A stretch of 53,333 bases of DNA from Oligoflexia bacterium (GCA_903881565.1 CAIRTR010000115.1:1-53333), one strand, 5' to 3'; counted from the first letter of the stretch, positions 1-9,345 are shown. A program made the numbers and translations. The notes: generated by a model not told the origin, from the sequence alone.

Positions 1-82
1 CATGGAAATCGGAGCCGGTACGAACGAGATTCTTCGCCTGATCATTGCACGCCAGATGCTCGGCGAAGCAGCCGACGCTTGA
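1..82 (+). CDS. Acyl-CoA dehydrogenase, C-terminal end (partial)
   Basis: The frame is open from the window edge to the TGA at 80-82. The visible tail reads EIGAGTNEILRLIIARQML, which matches the conserved C-terminal signature of acyl-CoA dehydrogenases (a Glu-Gly/Ala-x-Asn-Glu-Ile-x-Arg segment near the catalytic Glu). Only about 26 residues are in the window, so substrate class cannot be judged. The next gene, 20 nt downstream on the same strand, is a full-length member of the same family, so the two probably belong to one fatty-acid or branched-chain acyl-CoA catabolic operon. Confidence 0.75.
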   Translation, partial: MEIGAGTNEILRLIIARQMLGEAADA

Positions 83-102
83 GCCATCCAAAGGAACCCT
101 GA

Positions 103-1242
103 ATGCACTTCGAAGAAACCGCGATTCAAACAGAACTCAGAGAGCTCACCCGCAAATTTGCGCAAAAAGAGCTGGCTCCCCTGATCGAAGAAGACGAAAG
201 AAATGAAACCTTTCGCCCGGAGATCATCCGGAAATTGGGAGAACTCGGGCTCACCGGTATCCCAACTCCTGAAGAATTCGGGGGCGCGGGCCTAGGCTAT
301 CAAGAGTATATTTGCGTCATCGAGGAAATCGCGGCCGTCAATTTAGGTTATGCCATCAGCGTTGCGGTAACAGGACTTCCGCAGCTGATCCTTTCAAAAT
401 TTGGAACCGCTGAGCAGAAGGCGAAATATATTCCCGGACTCGCCAGTGGCACAGCCATCGGAGGCTTTGCACTCTCAGAAGCTTCTTCGGGCTCCGACGC
501 TGGCAGCCTTCGAACCACTGCCAAACGTGAGGGCGATCATTATCTCGTCAATGGAACAAAATTGTGGATCACCCAAGGAGGCTTCTCCGAAACCCTGATC
601 CTCATGGCTCGCACGGGCGGCCCAGGGCCTAAGGGCGTTTCGGCTTTCATTCTTGAAAAAGGGATGGAAGGCTTCACGACTGGCAAGCGCGAAAAAAAAA
701 TGGGAATTCACACCTCGCACACCATGGAACTTGTTTTGAATAACGTCAAGATCCCCGTCAAAAACCGCATTGGCGAAGAAGGCGAAGGATTTAAAGTTGC
801 CATGAGTGCGCTAGACGGAGGCCGGATCACGATTGGCGCCTCCGCCTTGGGAATTTCCAGGTCGGCTTTGGCGGTCGCAAAAAATCATGCCCTTGAACGG
901 CAACAATTTGGAAAGCCGCTGATGGAATTTCAGGGAATTTCCTTTATGCTGGCCGACATGGCGACGGCGCTCGAAGCCTCCCGCTTGCTGGTGTGGCAAG
1001 CCGCCTGGCTGCGCGATGAGGGCAAGCCGTTTTCGAAGCAAGCCTCCATGGCAAAACTCTTCGCTTCTGACTCCGCGATGAAAATCACAACTGATGCCGT
1101 CCAGGTTCTAGGCGGCTCCGGATATACGCAGGATTTTCCAGCAGAGCGCTACATGCGTGAAGCCAAGGTTCTCCAGATCGTGGAAGGCGCCAATCAAGTC
1201 CAGCGAACCGTGATCGCGCGTGCACTGTCCAAAGAGAACTAG
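103..1242 (+). CDS. Acyl-CoA dehydrogenase (short/medium-chain type)
   Basis: The 379-residue length is normal for the FAD-dependent acyl-CoA dehydrogenases that introduce the alpha-beta double bond in acyl-CoA thioesters and pass electrons to ETF. The order is an N-terminal helical domain, a middle beta domain with the FAD/substrate segment GGFALSEASSGSDAGSL (about 118-134) followed by KLWITQGG, and a C-terminal helical domain with QVLGGSGYTQDFPAERYMREAK and IVEGANQVQR (about 339-370), where the Glu of VEGAN is the expected catalytic base. It starts 20 nt after the previous dehydrogenase. Chain-length preference cannot be read from sequence alone. Confidence 0.93.
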   Translation: MHFEETAIQTELRELTRKFAQKELAPLIEEDERNETFRPEIIRKLGELGLTGIPTPEEFGGAGLGYQEYICVIEEIAAVNLGYAISVAVTGLPQLILSKFGTAEQKAKYIPGLASGTAIGGFALSEASSGSDAGSLRTTAKREGDHYLVNGTKLWITQGGFSETLILMARTGGPGPKGVSAFILEKGMEGFTTGKREKKMGIHTSHTMELVLNNVKIPVKNRIGEEGEGFKVAMSALDGGRITIGASALGISRSALAVAKNHALERQQFGKPLMEFQGISFMLADMATALEASRLLVWQAAWLRDEGKPFSKQASMAKLFASDSAMKITTDAVQVLGGSGYTQDFPAERYMREAKVLQIVEGANQVQRTVIARALSKEN

Positions 1243-1263
1243 ATTCTAACGAAAGGGTAAACC

Positions 1264-2226
1264 ATGGTCTGTCCTCCAGATTCACCAAATTCTCCAAACT
1301 CTAAAGACGGCAAAAGCGACGGCGGAGACAAAACTACCGTCCTGCAAAGCGAAGGAACAACTCTCAATCGCGACCTGCAAAAGGCAAAAGAACAAGATGC
1401 CTGCCTCATCATTATTCGCGGCACTCCGCAAGGACATCGCTTCTTTCTGACCCAAGACGAAATGTTTGTCGGCCGCGATCCGGCCGTCGACGTCAGTTTG
1501 TCCGATCAGAGTATTTCTCGAAAACATGCCCGCATTGAAAAGAAGGCCGGAAAAGTGATCCTCACTGATTTAGGCTCCTCCAACGGAACGTTCATTAACG
1601 ACAAAAAAGTCACGGCAAACACACCGATGACGCTTGCGAAAGAGGACATGGTGAAACTGGGGAATTTCATTTTGAAATTCCTCCCGGCCGGAGAGTTTGA
1701 AACTCTCGCCTGGGGCGAGATGGATCTTGGGAAGAATACGGATCCCATGCTGCGGATTTTCAATAAGGGATACCTCCTTGAGGCCTTGGATTCTGAATTT
1801 AAACGGGCCAAAGCACTTCATACCGATTTTTCGATGATCTTTTTTGACCTCGATCACTTCAAAAAAGTAAACGATACTCATGGTCACGATGCGGGCGACT
1901 ACGTCCTCAAAGAGTTTACCCAACTCGTGCGCTCATCTTATTTAAGACCCAAAGACGTCTTTGCCCGCTACGGCGGCGAAGAGTTTGTGATTCTCCTTGC
2001 AAAGACCAACGCGCAACAGGCCTCGGATATTGCCGAACGAATTCGCGCAGCCGTCGAAGCCCACGCTTTTGTTTATGAAGGCAAACGTCTTTCGGTGACC
2101 ACCAGTCTGGGCGTTGCGGAACTCACGGCAGCCATCGACTCTCCTCAGACGCTTCTCAAAACGACGGACAAAGCACTTTATGCAGCAAAAACAGGCGGCA
2201 GGAACCGTGTCGTTGTCGCAACTTAA
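1264..2226 (+). CDS. FHA-GGDEF diguanylate cyclase
   Basis: A 320-residue soluble protein predicted to make cyclic di-GMP from two GTP. Residues 1-45 are a polar Ser/Asp/Lys-rich leader. A forkhead-associated phosphothreonine-binding domain follows (about 50-135) with VGRDP, SISRKHARI and GSSNGTFIN. The GGDEF domain (about 160-318) carries FDLDHFKKVNDTHGHDAGD and the active-site RYGGEEF, a functional variant of GGDEF. FHA input suggests control by a Ser/Thr kinase or a phosphorylated partner, known for FHA-GGDEF proteins in predatory deltaproteobacteria; no such kinase is in this window. The end overlaps the probable start of mutL. Confidence 0.9.
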   Translation: MVCPPDSPNSPNSKDGKSDGGDKTTVLQSEGTTLNRDLQKAKEQDACLIIIRGTPQGHRFFLTQDEMFVGRDPAVDVSLSDQSISRKHARIEKKAGKVILTDLGSSNGTFINDKKVTANTPMTLAKEDMVKLGNFILKFLPAGEFETLAWGEMDLGKNTDPMLRIFNKGYLLEALDSEFKRAKALHTDFSMIFFDLDHFKKVNDTHGHDAGDYVLKEFTQLVRSSYLRPKDVFARYGGEEFVILLAKTNAQQASDIAERIRAAVEAHAFVYEGKRLSVTTSLGVAELTAAIDSPQTLLKTTDKALYAAKTGGRNRVVVAT

Positions 2227-4075
2227 GACGCAACCTAAAGGGCACCCTAAACGCATTAAGCTTCTTGATCCTTCGGTGGCGGAAAAAATCGCAGCCGGCG
2301 AAGTCATCGAGCGGCCCGCAAGCGTTGTCAAAGAACTCGTCGAAAACAGTCTCGATGCCGGCGCCACTGAAGTACGCGTCCTGCTTGAAGATGGCGGAAA
2401 ATCGTTGATCGAAGTGCTTGATAACGGCTTCGGAATGAGTGCAGAGGACCTGGCGCTCAGTATTCAACGGCACGCCACGAGCAAACTCAGCACCTTGCAG
2501 GAACTTGAAACCCTTCAAAGCCTTGGGTTTCGGGGCGAAGCCTTGGCCAGTATCGCAGCGGTAACAGACATTTCACTGCTTTCGACTCCCGTGACTCCCC
2601 CTCAAGGCAATGCAGGCGCTCACGAGATTCGGGGCACTTCGCGCAACTGGACGGGACCCGAGGCTGCGACTTTTGGGGATTATCTGGGAAGCGAGCATGG
2701 AACACGCATTCAAGCTCGTGGATTATTTTCTCAAGTGCCGGCGCGGCTCAAATTTTTAAAATCTCAAGGTGCCGAAGTTTCTCAAGTGCGGGATTGGATG
2801 GAGCGATTGGCGGCTTCTCACCCGGGGACGGGCTTCAGGCTTTTAAGCGAAACCAAAACGGTTTTTTCGGTTCGTCCCAGTGATGAGGCGACACGAATAC
2901 GCGCGGTTTTAACCGACAATTCTGACTCTCCGATGGTGTCTGCTCAAGAAGGTCCCATCCGAATTCATTGGCTTCAGGGCGTGAGCCTGCCGCAGGCCCG
3001 AAAAATCGTTCAAGTGGTTAATGGGCGGGCAACCCGGGATCGCATGATTCAACAAGCGGTCTTAGGCGCGTTTAGACAACTTCTTTTGCCCGGGCAGTTT
3101 CCAGCGCTTGGTGTCTTTATCGAAGTTGACCCCTCTGAGGTTGACGTCAACGTCCACCCGACAAAATCCGAAGTGCGTTTCTTGAATTCGGGCCGGATTT
3201 TTTCAGCAATACATTCACTTGTGGGCTCGCTGGTCAACCGTCATGGCGCGCCGGTACACGTGCTGAGCTCGGGCGCCTCAGCCTCGCATTCCCACTTCAT
3301 GTTTCAGGCTCGAGACAGCGGGGCGCAAGCAGAACCTTTTTCTTGGCTGAGTCCCACTCTCCCCGACACGCCAAGTTCGCCTCCGCCACACACTGATTTT
3401 TCATTGCCCGCCACAGAATTCCCCGCACTCCCTGCGATCGCTCCAGAAACAAACAGCCTGGGATTTTTTCCTGGAAACTATGTCGGCTCGTTGTTTAACA
3501 CCTATCTGCTTTTTGATCTTGGGCAGGAGTTAGGACTTCTGGATCAACACGCGGCCCATGAACGCATTCGCTATGAAGAGCTCCATACTCGTTTTATGAC
3601 GGGCGAAATTCACTCACAGGCACTCCTCATTCCGGAAACGGTGCCCCTGCCCCCGGCGTTCCACGAAAATTCAAAAGAACTTGAAAAAACGATCGTCCTT
3701 TTGAACACCACCGGTTTTGAAGTCGAAGTCTTTGGTGATCAGTCGCTGCTTTTCCGCGGCGTTCCTGCTGGCTGGGGAGACCGCGAATTAAGAGTGAGAT
3801 TGCGAAACCTCGTGGGGCGCGTGACGGAGCCTGAGCTTCTTAAAACGCTGGATGCCCAGAGCGTATTACAAGACGAACGGATGTTCGAAGCGCTGGCAAG
3901 CCAGGCGTGCCACTCCTCGGTGCGCGGGGGCGACAAACTTGAACCCCTTGAAGCGCAAACTTTGCTCAAAAGGCTTTTTCAATGCAAGCACCCTTGGAAC
4001 TGCCCGCACGGCAGACCCACGTTAGCTAAGGTTCCCAGAAGCCGTTTAGAAGAATGGTTTTTGCGAAGAGTATGA
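2180..4075 (+). CDS. mutL: DNA mismatch repair protein MutL
   Basis: MutL couples MutS mismatch recognition to strand removal. The N-terminal GHKL ATPase shows IAAGEVIERPASVVKELVENS, DNGFGM and GFRGEALASI, then LFSQVPARLKFLK and the transducer motif NVHPTKSEVRF. After a Pro/Ser-rich linker (about residues 385-430) the C-terminal domain carries DQHAAHERIRYE, which fits the DQHA(X)2E(X)4E metal-binding motif of endonuclease-active MutL, and CPHGRPT. It is therefore probably a nicking MutL, as in bacteria without MutH. The start is uncertain: ATG 2180 overlaps the cyclase gene by 47 nt; GTG 2207 and TTG 2213 lie just behind an AGGA and would give shorter overlaps. Confidence 0.95.
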   Translation: MQQKQAAGTVSLSQLKTQPKGHPKRIKLLDPSVAEKIAAGEVIERPASVVKELVENSLDAGATEVRVLLEDGGKSLIEVLDNGFGMSAEDLALSIQRHATSKLSTLQELETLQSLGFRGEALASIAAVTDISLLSTPVTPPQGNAGAHEIRGTSRNWTGPEAATFGDYLGSEHGTRIQARGLFSQVPARLKFLKSQGAEVSQVRDWMERLAASHPGTGFRLLSETKTVFSVRPSDEATRIRAVLTDNSDSPMVSAQEGPIRIHWLQGVSLPQARKIVQVVNGRATRDRMIQQAVLGAFRQLLLPGQFPALGVFIEVDPSEVDVNVHPTKSEVRFLNSGRIFSAIHSLVGSLVNRHGAPVHVLSSGASASHSHFMFQARDSGAQAEPFSWLSPTLPDTPSSPPPHTDFSLPATEFPALPAIAPETNSLGFFPGNYVGSLFNTYLLFDLGQELGLLDQHAAHERIRYEELHTRFMTGEIHSQALLIPETVPLPPAFHENSKELEKTIVLLNTTGFEVEVFGDQSLLFRGVPAGWGDRELRVRLRNLVGRVTEPELLKTLDAQSVLQDERMFEALASQACHSSVRGGDKLEPLEAQTLLKRLFQCKHPWNCPHGRPTLAKVPRSRLEEWFLRRV

Positions 4076-5052
4076 CAGCTGCAGAATCTGGCGCCCAACG
4101 ACTTGCCTTTCCCGTCGCGATTCTCACCGGCCCGACAGCAACAGGCAAGAGTGGCTTAGCCATCGAATTTGCGCGCGCCCACGGTGGGATCGAGATCATC
4201 AACGCTGATAGCCTTCTCGTTTACCGGGAGATGAATATCGGCACCGCAAAGCCCTCAAAAGAGGAGCAAGCAGGGATTCCTCATCATCTCATTGATCTTA
4301 TCTCCCCCGATGCCGTCTTTACTGCAGCGGATTTTGTGAAGCATGCATTTGATGCCATTCACGACATTCACGCCCGCAGAAAACGCGCGCTTATTGTCGG
4401 CGGAACCGGGTTTTATCTCAAAGCCCTTTTGTTTGGACTTTGGGACGCGCCGGCGTCTGACCCGAAGCTTCGAGCGGAGTTGGAGCAAAGCGGAACTCTG
4501 CAACTTTATGAAGAGCTCCACGCAAAAGACCCTGAATCGGCGATTAAAATAACGGCGCACGACCGGTATCGCTTGATCAGAGCCCTTGAGATTATTCATG
4601 CAACGGGAAAACCCGTTTCTGAAATAAGTGCGTCACAGAACACAACGCCTCACCCTGATCTCAGGCTTTGGGTCATTGATCGCTCCAAAGAGGAGACGGA
4701 TCAGAGAATCGCAATGCGCACGCAGATGATGCTGCAAGCGGGACTAGTAAAAGAAGCGCAAGACCTCTTTGAACGCTACCCGGGCGCACGCGCGCTGCAG
4801 TCGGTGGGCTACAAGCAAGTGAGTGAGTTTCTCAAAGGCACCCATCCCGAGGGGCGTAAATTCACGCCAGGACTCGAAGGGCTTCGCCAGGAGATTGAAC
4901 TGGCCACTCGCCAACTCTCCAAGAAACAGCGGACCTGGTTTCGAGGAATGAAACAGGCGCAGACTTTTATAATGGAAGTGGATCGGTCGACGTTAAAAAT
5001 GGAATTTGAGGAGCTTTATTCGGCGTCAAATTCTGATATCCTCACCTCATGA
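4072..5052 (+). CDS. miaA: tRNA dimethylallyltransferase MiaA
   Basis: MiaA transfers a dimethylallyl group to the N6 of A37 in tRNAs reading UNN codons. The P-loop GPTATGKSGLA, the DSLLVYREMNIGTAKP segment and the VGGTGFYLKALLFG motif are diagnostic, and about 326 residues is normal. I chose ATG 4072 because it gives an ATGA overlap with the mutL stop; an in-frame ATG at 4054 would add six residues, and neither start has a strong Shine-Dalgarno sequence. The mutL-miaA order is common in bacteria, and the two are surely translationally linked here. The gene in turn overlaps the next ORF by ATGA at 5049. Confidence 0.95.
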   Translation: MTAAESGAQRLAFPVAILTGPTATGKSGLAIEFARAHGGIEIINADSLLVYREMNIGTAKPSKEEQAGIPHHLIDLISPDAVFTAADFVKHAFDAIHDIHARRKRALIVGGTGFYLKALLFGLWDAPASDPKLRAELEQSGTLQLYEELHAKDPESAIKITAHDRYRLIRALEIIHATGKPVSEISASQNTTPHPDLRLWVIDRSKEETDQRIAMRTQMMLQAGLVKEAQDLFERYPGARALQSVGYKQVSEFLKGTHPEGRKFTPGLEGLRQEIELATRQLSKKQRTWFRGMKQAQTFIMEVDRSTLKMEFEELYSASNSDILTS

Positions 5053-5969
5053 ACCACTCAATCCTTCGCTTTGTCTCTGCTGAAGACGGGACACGACTCG
5101 CTTGGTACACGCACGTTGGCCAATCGAGCGAAGCAGCATTGCGGGCGAAGCGCTCGATCGTTCTGACGAACGGACTCAGTACAACGGACAACTTCTGGGG
5201 CCCCATCGTCGCTGGGCTTGCCGGGGATTATCGCCTGCATCACTGGAACTACCGAGCCCATGGCAAAAGTGAGCGTGCGCGATCGAGGGATTATGCGATC
5301 AGGACGCACGTGGCGGATCTCGTGCGTGTGACCGAAACAGTGCGAGACCATGGTACAAGCGAAAACCCGCCGGTGCACATCGCATTTTCAATGGGAGTCC
5401 ACGTGTTGCTCGAGTTGTACCGCGCGCGGCCGGACCTGGTGGGAGCCATGGTGCTCGTTGCGGGAGGGCCGGACCATCCCCACTCGTCAAACCCACTCTT
5501 CGACATTCCGGGGGTGAGACGTGCACTACGAGGCGCGCTGCGGATCGCGTCGCCCATTGTTCCGCATGTGTCACCAATTGTGCGTCGGCTGGGATCGGCT
5601 CGGGCTCTTTATCCACTGGCGCGCACTTTGGGTGCGATCGGGGAAAATGCCCCGCGAGAAGAGCTTGAGCATTTTTTCCGTTCGGTGGGAGCGATGGATC
5701 TCGAAGGATTCTGGGGATCGATGAGTTCCCTGCTGGACGCGCACGCCTCGGACGTCCTCGCGCAAGTTAAAGTCCCGGTTCTGATCATCGCGCCGGAGCG
5801 CGATGTCTTGGCAGCGCAAAAGGATTTGTGGGCACTCAAAAAAGGGATTGCGACTGCGGAGTGGATGAGTGTTCCGAAAACCACGCACGCAATAATGCTC
5901 GAAGCTGGAGACATTGTCGCCTTGAGAATAGGAGAATTCCTAGTGACAAACCCCAGCCCCGCGCAGTAG
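5049..5969 (+). CDS. Alpha/beta-fold hydrolase
   Basis: A 306-residue protein of the alpha/beta hydrolase superfamily without a signal peptide. It has the oxyanion-side motif LTNGLSTTDNFW, the HWNYRAHGKS segment, a nucleophile elbow in IAFSMGVHVLLEL (Ser of FSMG), a late acid in IIAPERDVL, and the catalytic His in TTHAIMLEAGD. The lid region (about 150-210) is long and basic. It overlaps the miaA stop as ATGA, so it is cotranslated with the DNA/tRNA maintenance genes, but that does not identify its substrate. Esterase, haloperoxidase-like or lipid hydrolase activity are all possible. Confidence 0.85.
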   Translation: MNHSILRFVSAEDGTRLAWYTHVGQSSEAALRAKRSIVLTNGLSTTDNFWGPIVAGLAGDYRLHHWNYRAHGKSERARSRDYAIRTHVADLVRVTETVRDHGTSENPPVHIAFSMGVHVLLELYRARPDLVGAMVLVAGGPDHPHSSNPLFDIPGVRRALRGALRIASPIVPHVSPIVRRLGSARALYPLARTLGAIGENAPREELEHFFRSVGAMDLEGFWGSMSSLLDAHASDVLAQVKVPVLIIAPERDVLAAQKDLWALKKGIATAEWMSVPKTTHAIMLEAGDIVALRIGEFLVTNPSPAQ

Positions 5970-5983
5970 AGTTTCCCAAAGAT

Positions 5984-6910
5984 ATGGCCGCAAAAACAAC
6001 CGAGAAACCGACTGAAAAAACGCCCCAAAAGAAGGCAAAAGAGCCTGCTCCTTCTAGCAGACGCATTATTCTAGTTTCCGATGGAACCGGTGAAACAGCC
6101 GCCCAGATGACCAAAGCCGCGATGGTCCAGTTCAGCGGCCAGAATGTTTATTTCACTCGCTACAAAAACGTGCGTAACGAAGTCCAGATCGAAGCCATTT
6201 GTGAGGACGCGGCCGTCAACAAGGACCTTCTGATCTACACGATCGTGCTTCCGAGCCTTAGAGCATTTTTGGCGAACAAGGCGCGCGAGCGCTCGATTCC
6301 AACTCTCGACCTTTTGGGCCCACTGCTGGTGGGATTGGCCGGATATTTCGGTTATCCCCCCAAAGCCATCGCCGGATTGCTGCATGACGTTAACGAAGAG
6401 TACTTCAAACGAATTGAAGCGATGGAATACACCATTGCTCACGATGACGGGCGCGACCTCACGGGTCTTGAGAAGGCAGACATCGTGATTTTAGGAATTT
6501 CGCGCACCTCCAAGACGCCACTTTCGATGTACCTCTCACACCAAGGATGGAAGGTTGCGAATATTCCGCTCATTCAAGGGTTTGAAATTCCAAAAGAAGT
6601 CTTCACCGTCGACCAGCGACGTGTGGTGGGACTCACGATCAACCCCGAGAATCTCGCGACAATCAGGCGCGCCAGGCTTGAGCGCTTGGGCCATGCTCAC
6701 GGGGGCGAATACGCTGACCCCGAGAAGGTCAACTCCGAGATCGAGTTCGCAAACGAGCTTTATCGCAAGAACCGGCGCTGGCCTATTTTCAATGTCACCG
6801 GAAAAGCCTTGGAAGAAACAGCATCAGAGATTATTAAGCTTATGGCGGCCCGAAGGCTATCTCCTTTGGCTGCAATGGAAAACGTTCCCCCGGAACCCGA
6901 GAAAACCTAA
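5984..6910 (+). CDS. ppsR: PEP synthase regulatory protein (bifunctional kinase/pyrophosphorylase)
   Basis: This belongs to the DUF299 family, which inactivates phosphoenolpyruvate synthase (or PPDK) by ADP-dependent phosphorylation of a Thr and reactivates it by phosphorolysis. It shows the N-terminal VSDGTGETAAQMTKA motif and the P-loop-like GISRTSKTPLSMYLSHQG, followed by GLTINPENL. Length is 308 residues from ATG 5984, with a Lys/Thr-rich tail of about 25 residues before the fold. I rejected a longer open frame running back into the hydrolase gene because the family homology begins after 5984. It indicates that the organism switches between gluconeogenic and glycolytic use of pyruvate/PEP. 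Confidence 0.9.
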   Translation: MAAKTTEKPTEKTPQKKAKEPAPSSRRIILVSDGTGETAAQMTKAAMVQFSGQNVYFTRYKNVRNEVQIEAICEDAAVNKDLLIYTIVLPSLRAFLANKARERSIPTLDLLGPLLVGLAGYFGYPPKAIAGLLHDVNEEYFKRIEAMEYTIAHDDGRDLTGLEKADIVILGISRTSKTPLSMYLSHQGWKVANIPLIQGFEIPKEVFTVDQRRVVGLTINPENLATIRRARLERLGHAHGGEYADPEKVNSEIEFANELYRKNRRWPIFNVTGKALEETASEIIKLMAARRLSPLAAMENVPPEPEKT

Positions 6911-6926
6911 ACAGAGGGCAGAGACT

Positions 6927-7862
6927 ATGGCACGCGGAAATCAGGTTTGGTATAACGGCAAAATTCTTCCCGTCGAAAACGCAAAGATCAGCCTTTTCAC
7001 ACACGGACTTCATTACGGCCTAGGTGCCTTTGAAGGCATCCGCGCTTATAAACAAAAACGTGGCGGCGGCGCGGTCTTCAGACTTCGCGAACATATGCAG
7101 CGCCTGCTTGAGAGCTGCAAGATCTTGGATCTGAAACTCCCCTACTCTCTTGATGATCTTTGCCGTGCGGCGACCGACACCTGCAAAGCCAACAAATTTG
7201 AAGAGTGCTACATTCGCCCCATTATTTTTTCGGCTGACGGCCCCTTAGGCGTACACCCCGGACCAAATCCCGTATCAGACGTTGCTATCCTCAATTGGGA
7301 GTGGGGCAGCTACCTGGGCGATAAAGGAATCAATGAAGGCGCTCGACTCAAAGTCTCAAGCTTCATCAGACCCCACGTGAACTCTTCGATGACCAAGGGC
7401 AAGATCACCGGCCAATACGTCAACGGCGTCATGGCCAAACGCGAAGCGGTGGCTGCAGGTTACGATGAAGCCTTGCTTCTGGATCCAGAAGGTTTCCTGA
7501 CTGAAGGCAGTGGCGAAAACTTGTTCATGGTGAAGGAAGGAATTGTGAAAACCACTCCCCTTACCTCGATCCTCAACGGGATCACCCGTCAAACGGTGAT
7601 TGAGCATCTCACCCGCCAAAACCACGTGATCAAAGAAGCGCGCTTCACTCGTGATGAGCTGTGGTGCGCAGACGAGATTTTTCTGACCGGAACGGCTGCC
7701 GAGATCACCCCGATTAAAGAGATCGATGGCCGCCCTATCGGCTTTGGTCCGGGCGCTGGAAAACCAGGACCGATCACGGCGAAACTCCAAAAAGAGTATC
7801 AGCAGATCGTGCGCGGGGAGTTCCCGGATTACTCCCTTCGTTGGCTGACTGCGATCGAATAG
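6927..7862 (+). CDS. ilvE: Branched-chain amino acid aminotransferase
   Basis: A PLP class IV aminotransferase of 311 residues that interconverts Leu, Ile and Val with their 2-oxo acids using 2-oxoglutarate/glutamate. It starts MARGNQVWYNGKILP and has the signature HGLHYGLGAFEGIRAY, the PLP-lysine region KGKITGQYVNGVMAKREA, and the phosphate-binding DPEGFLTEGSGENLF. The ATG follows AGAGGGCAGAG, a good Shine-Dalgarno region, 16 nt after ppsR. The open frame continues upstream, but through ppsR. No other branched-chain biosynthesis gene is adjacent, so a catabolic role alongside the acyl-CoA dehydrogenases is equally likely. Confidence 0.95.
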   Translation: MARGNQVWYNGKILPVENAKISLFTHGLHYGLGAFEGIRAYKQKRGGGAVFRLREHMQRLLESCKILDLKLPYSLDDLCRAATDTCKANKFEECYIRPIIFSADGPLGVHPGPNPVSDVAILNWEWGSYLGDKGINEGARLKVSSFIRPHVNSSMTKGKITGQYVNGVMAKREAVAAGYDEALLLDPEGFLTEGSGENLFMVKEGIVKTTPLTSILNGITRQTVIEHLTRQNHVIKEARFTRDELWCADEIFLTGTAAEITPIKEIDGRPIGFGPGAGKPGPITAKLQKEYQQIVRGEFPDYSLRWLTAIE

Positions 7863-7886
7863 TACGAACGCCTGAAAGGCGGTCCC

Positions 7887-8183
7887 ATGCGTATTGCTGC
7901 TGGAAAAGTCATCCTAGATTTTTACAACAACGACAACCTGTCCCTCAAACACCGCAAACTTGAAGAAGTGTGCACGGTCTTGCGCCGGAAATTTAATCTC
8001 TCGGCTCTTGAGATTGCGGACTTGGATGAGCTTGAGCGTTGCGTGATTGGGTTTGCAGCGGTGATTCCGGATACGTGGAAAGATCAAAGCGCACGCAGCT
8101 TCTTGGAAAAGGTCACTAACACGATTGATGAGACGTCGGTGGCGCGCGTGATGAGCGAGGATTGCGAGATTATTGAATTCTGA
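7887..8183 (+). CDS. DUF503 family small protein (YlxP-like)
   Basis: The 98-residue product resembles the DUF503/YlxP family: an N-terminal strand (KVILDFYNNDNLSLKHRKLEEV) matching the family's HSLKEKR region, a helix with LRRKFNLSALEIADLDELERCVIGFAAV, and an acidic C-terminal strand. Family members are often encoded near translation and ribosome-maturation genes; no biochemical role is firmly established. The ATG is preceded by AAAGGCGG. Its 3' end overlaps the convergent ATPase gene by 14 nt. Assignment rests on the pattern of conserved residues and length. Confidence 0.7.
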   Translation: MRIAAGKVILDFYNNDNLSLKHRKLEEVCTVLRRKFNLSALEIADLDELERCVIGFAAVIPDTWKDQSARSFLEKVTNTIDETSVARVMSEDCEIIEF

Positions 8184-9345
8184 GGATCGCGGCTGCCAGT
8201 TTTTCGATCGGGATCATTTTCACTATAACGGCATCTCCATTCGTACTTTTATACTGCGCCTCCTCAACGCGATTCAGCGACAGGCAAACCAGCCAATTTT
8301 CACCGGCTGGGTAAAGCCTGCGAAACTCAAATAGGGCCGTTGGATCAAACTTGCGATGATTGGCTTTACATTCAATCGCAACGGGATCCCGCCCTTGACG
8401 TGGACACAAAACAAAATCTAATTCATGCCCCTGCTTAGTACGCCAATAGTGGACAATATCTTTTCGACCGAGCACCCCATGAACTTCGTTGAGAGTGAGA
8501 TGCTCGAGCAGATCGCCGCGATCGGTGTCTCTAATCTTTTCGATCCCTTTAAAGGCGCAGACAAAGCCAGTATCAGGCCCATAAACCTTAGGTTGAGTCA
8601 AAATCTCTTGCGACTTCTTTTGGGTAAAGGGCCGAATAATGTGCGCAAAATGAACGATTTCAAGGGCAGCCAAATAGTTCATGATGGTTTGGCGGCTCAC
8701 TTCACAAGAGGTGCCAAAAGCAGTGGCTTCAAATAGTGAGCCACTCTGAGCAAGAAGAAGCTGGCAGAACTTAAGAAATGAATGACGTTTTTCAATACGA
8801 AAAAGCTCAGAGACATCCTTGGCCCAAAACTGCTCCAACCAATCAAGTCGATCAGTCTCATCTTGATTCTTTTCAATCAAGAATCGGGGCAATCCCCCAT
8901 AAAGCATGCGATCCTCAATCGATGACGAAAAATCCCCTAGTTCAGAAACAAGCACCGGCGTAAGCCAAAGATCAGTCTTTCGATCGGTAAGGGTATCGGA
9001 AAATTTTGCTTTAGCAGCAAGCGTCGATGATCCCGTAGCGATAACCTTGAGCTTAGGAAAATGATCAGCCGCCACTTTTAGAACTTCGGCGGGATTCTCA
9101 AGCTTATGAATTTCATCCAGCACAATGATTGAATCGCCAGGTCTGCGAGAGAAAAAGAACTCCGGATCCTGAAGCGATTCACGCACCCGCAGAAGTTCGC
9201 AGTCGTGATAATCAACAGGCTCCTTGAGGCCTGCAAGGGACTTAACGAGCGAAGTTTTTCCAACGCGCCGGACTCCGGAGAGCCAAAGCACCGATCTCTT
9301 CTTTAGGGCAAGATGGACACGGTCCATCCAAATGCGTCTAACCAT
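8170..9345 (-). CDS. AAA ATPase with DUF4143 C-terminal domain (copy 1)
   Basis: A 391-residue protein of the widespread AAA_14/DUF4143 accessory ATPases, whose cellular function is unknown. Walker A is GVRRVGKTSLVKS (about 24-36), Walker B is SIIVLDEIHKL (about 71-81), and sensor-1 is VIATGSSTLAAKAK. A winged-helix-like stretch follows (SRQTIMNYLAALE). The C-terminal domain has the PD-(D/E)xK-like pattern ELDFVLCPR...AIECKAN (about 310-335), so nuclease ancestry or DNA binding is possible. The ATG abuts a perfect 18-bp palindrome with no Shine-Dalgarno sequence. It is inserted between two conserved operons and converges on DUF503, which fits an acquired gene. Confidence 0.85.
   Translation of the reverse strand: MVRRIWMDRVHLALKKRSVLWLSGVRRVGKTSLVKSLAGLKEPVDYHDCELLRVRESLQDPEFFFSRRPGDSIIVLDEIHKLENPAEVLKVAADHFPKLKVIATGSSTLAAKAKFSDTLTDRKTDLWLTPVLVSELGDFSSSIEDRMLYGGLPRFLIEKNQDETDRLDWLEQFWAKDVSELFRIEKRHSFLKFCQLLLAQSGSLFEATAFGTSCEVSRQTIMNYLAALEIVHFAHIIRPFTQKKSQEILTQPKVYGPDTGFVCAFKGIEKIRDTDRGDLLEHLTLNEVHGVLGRKDIVHYWRTKQGHELDFVLCPRQGRDPVAIECKANHRKFDPTALFEFRRLYPAGENWLVCLSLNRVEEAQYKSTNGDAVIVKMIPIEKLAAAILRIQ

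Noticed and set aside
5828-5983. Upstream extension of the PEP synthase regulatory protein frame
   Set aside because: It overlaps the alpha/beta hydrolase gene, and family homology starts only after ATG 5984.
6555-6926. Upstream extension of the ilvE frame
   Set aside because: It runs through ppsR in another frame; the ATG at 6927 has a good RBS and fits the family N-terminus.
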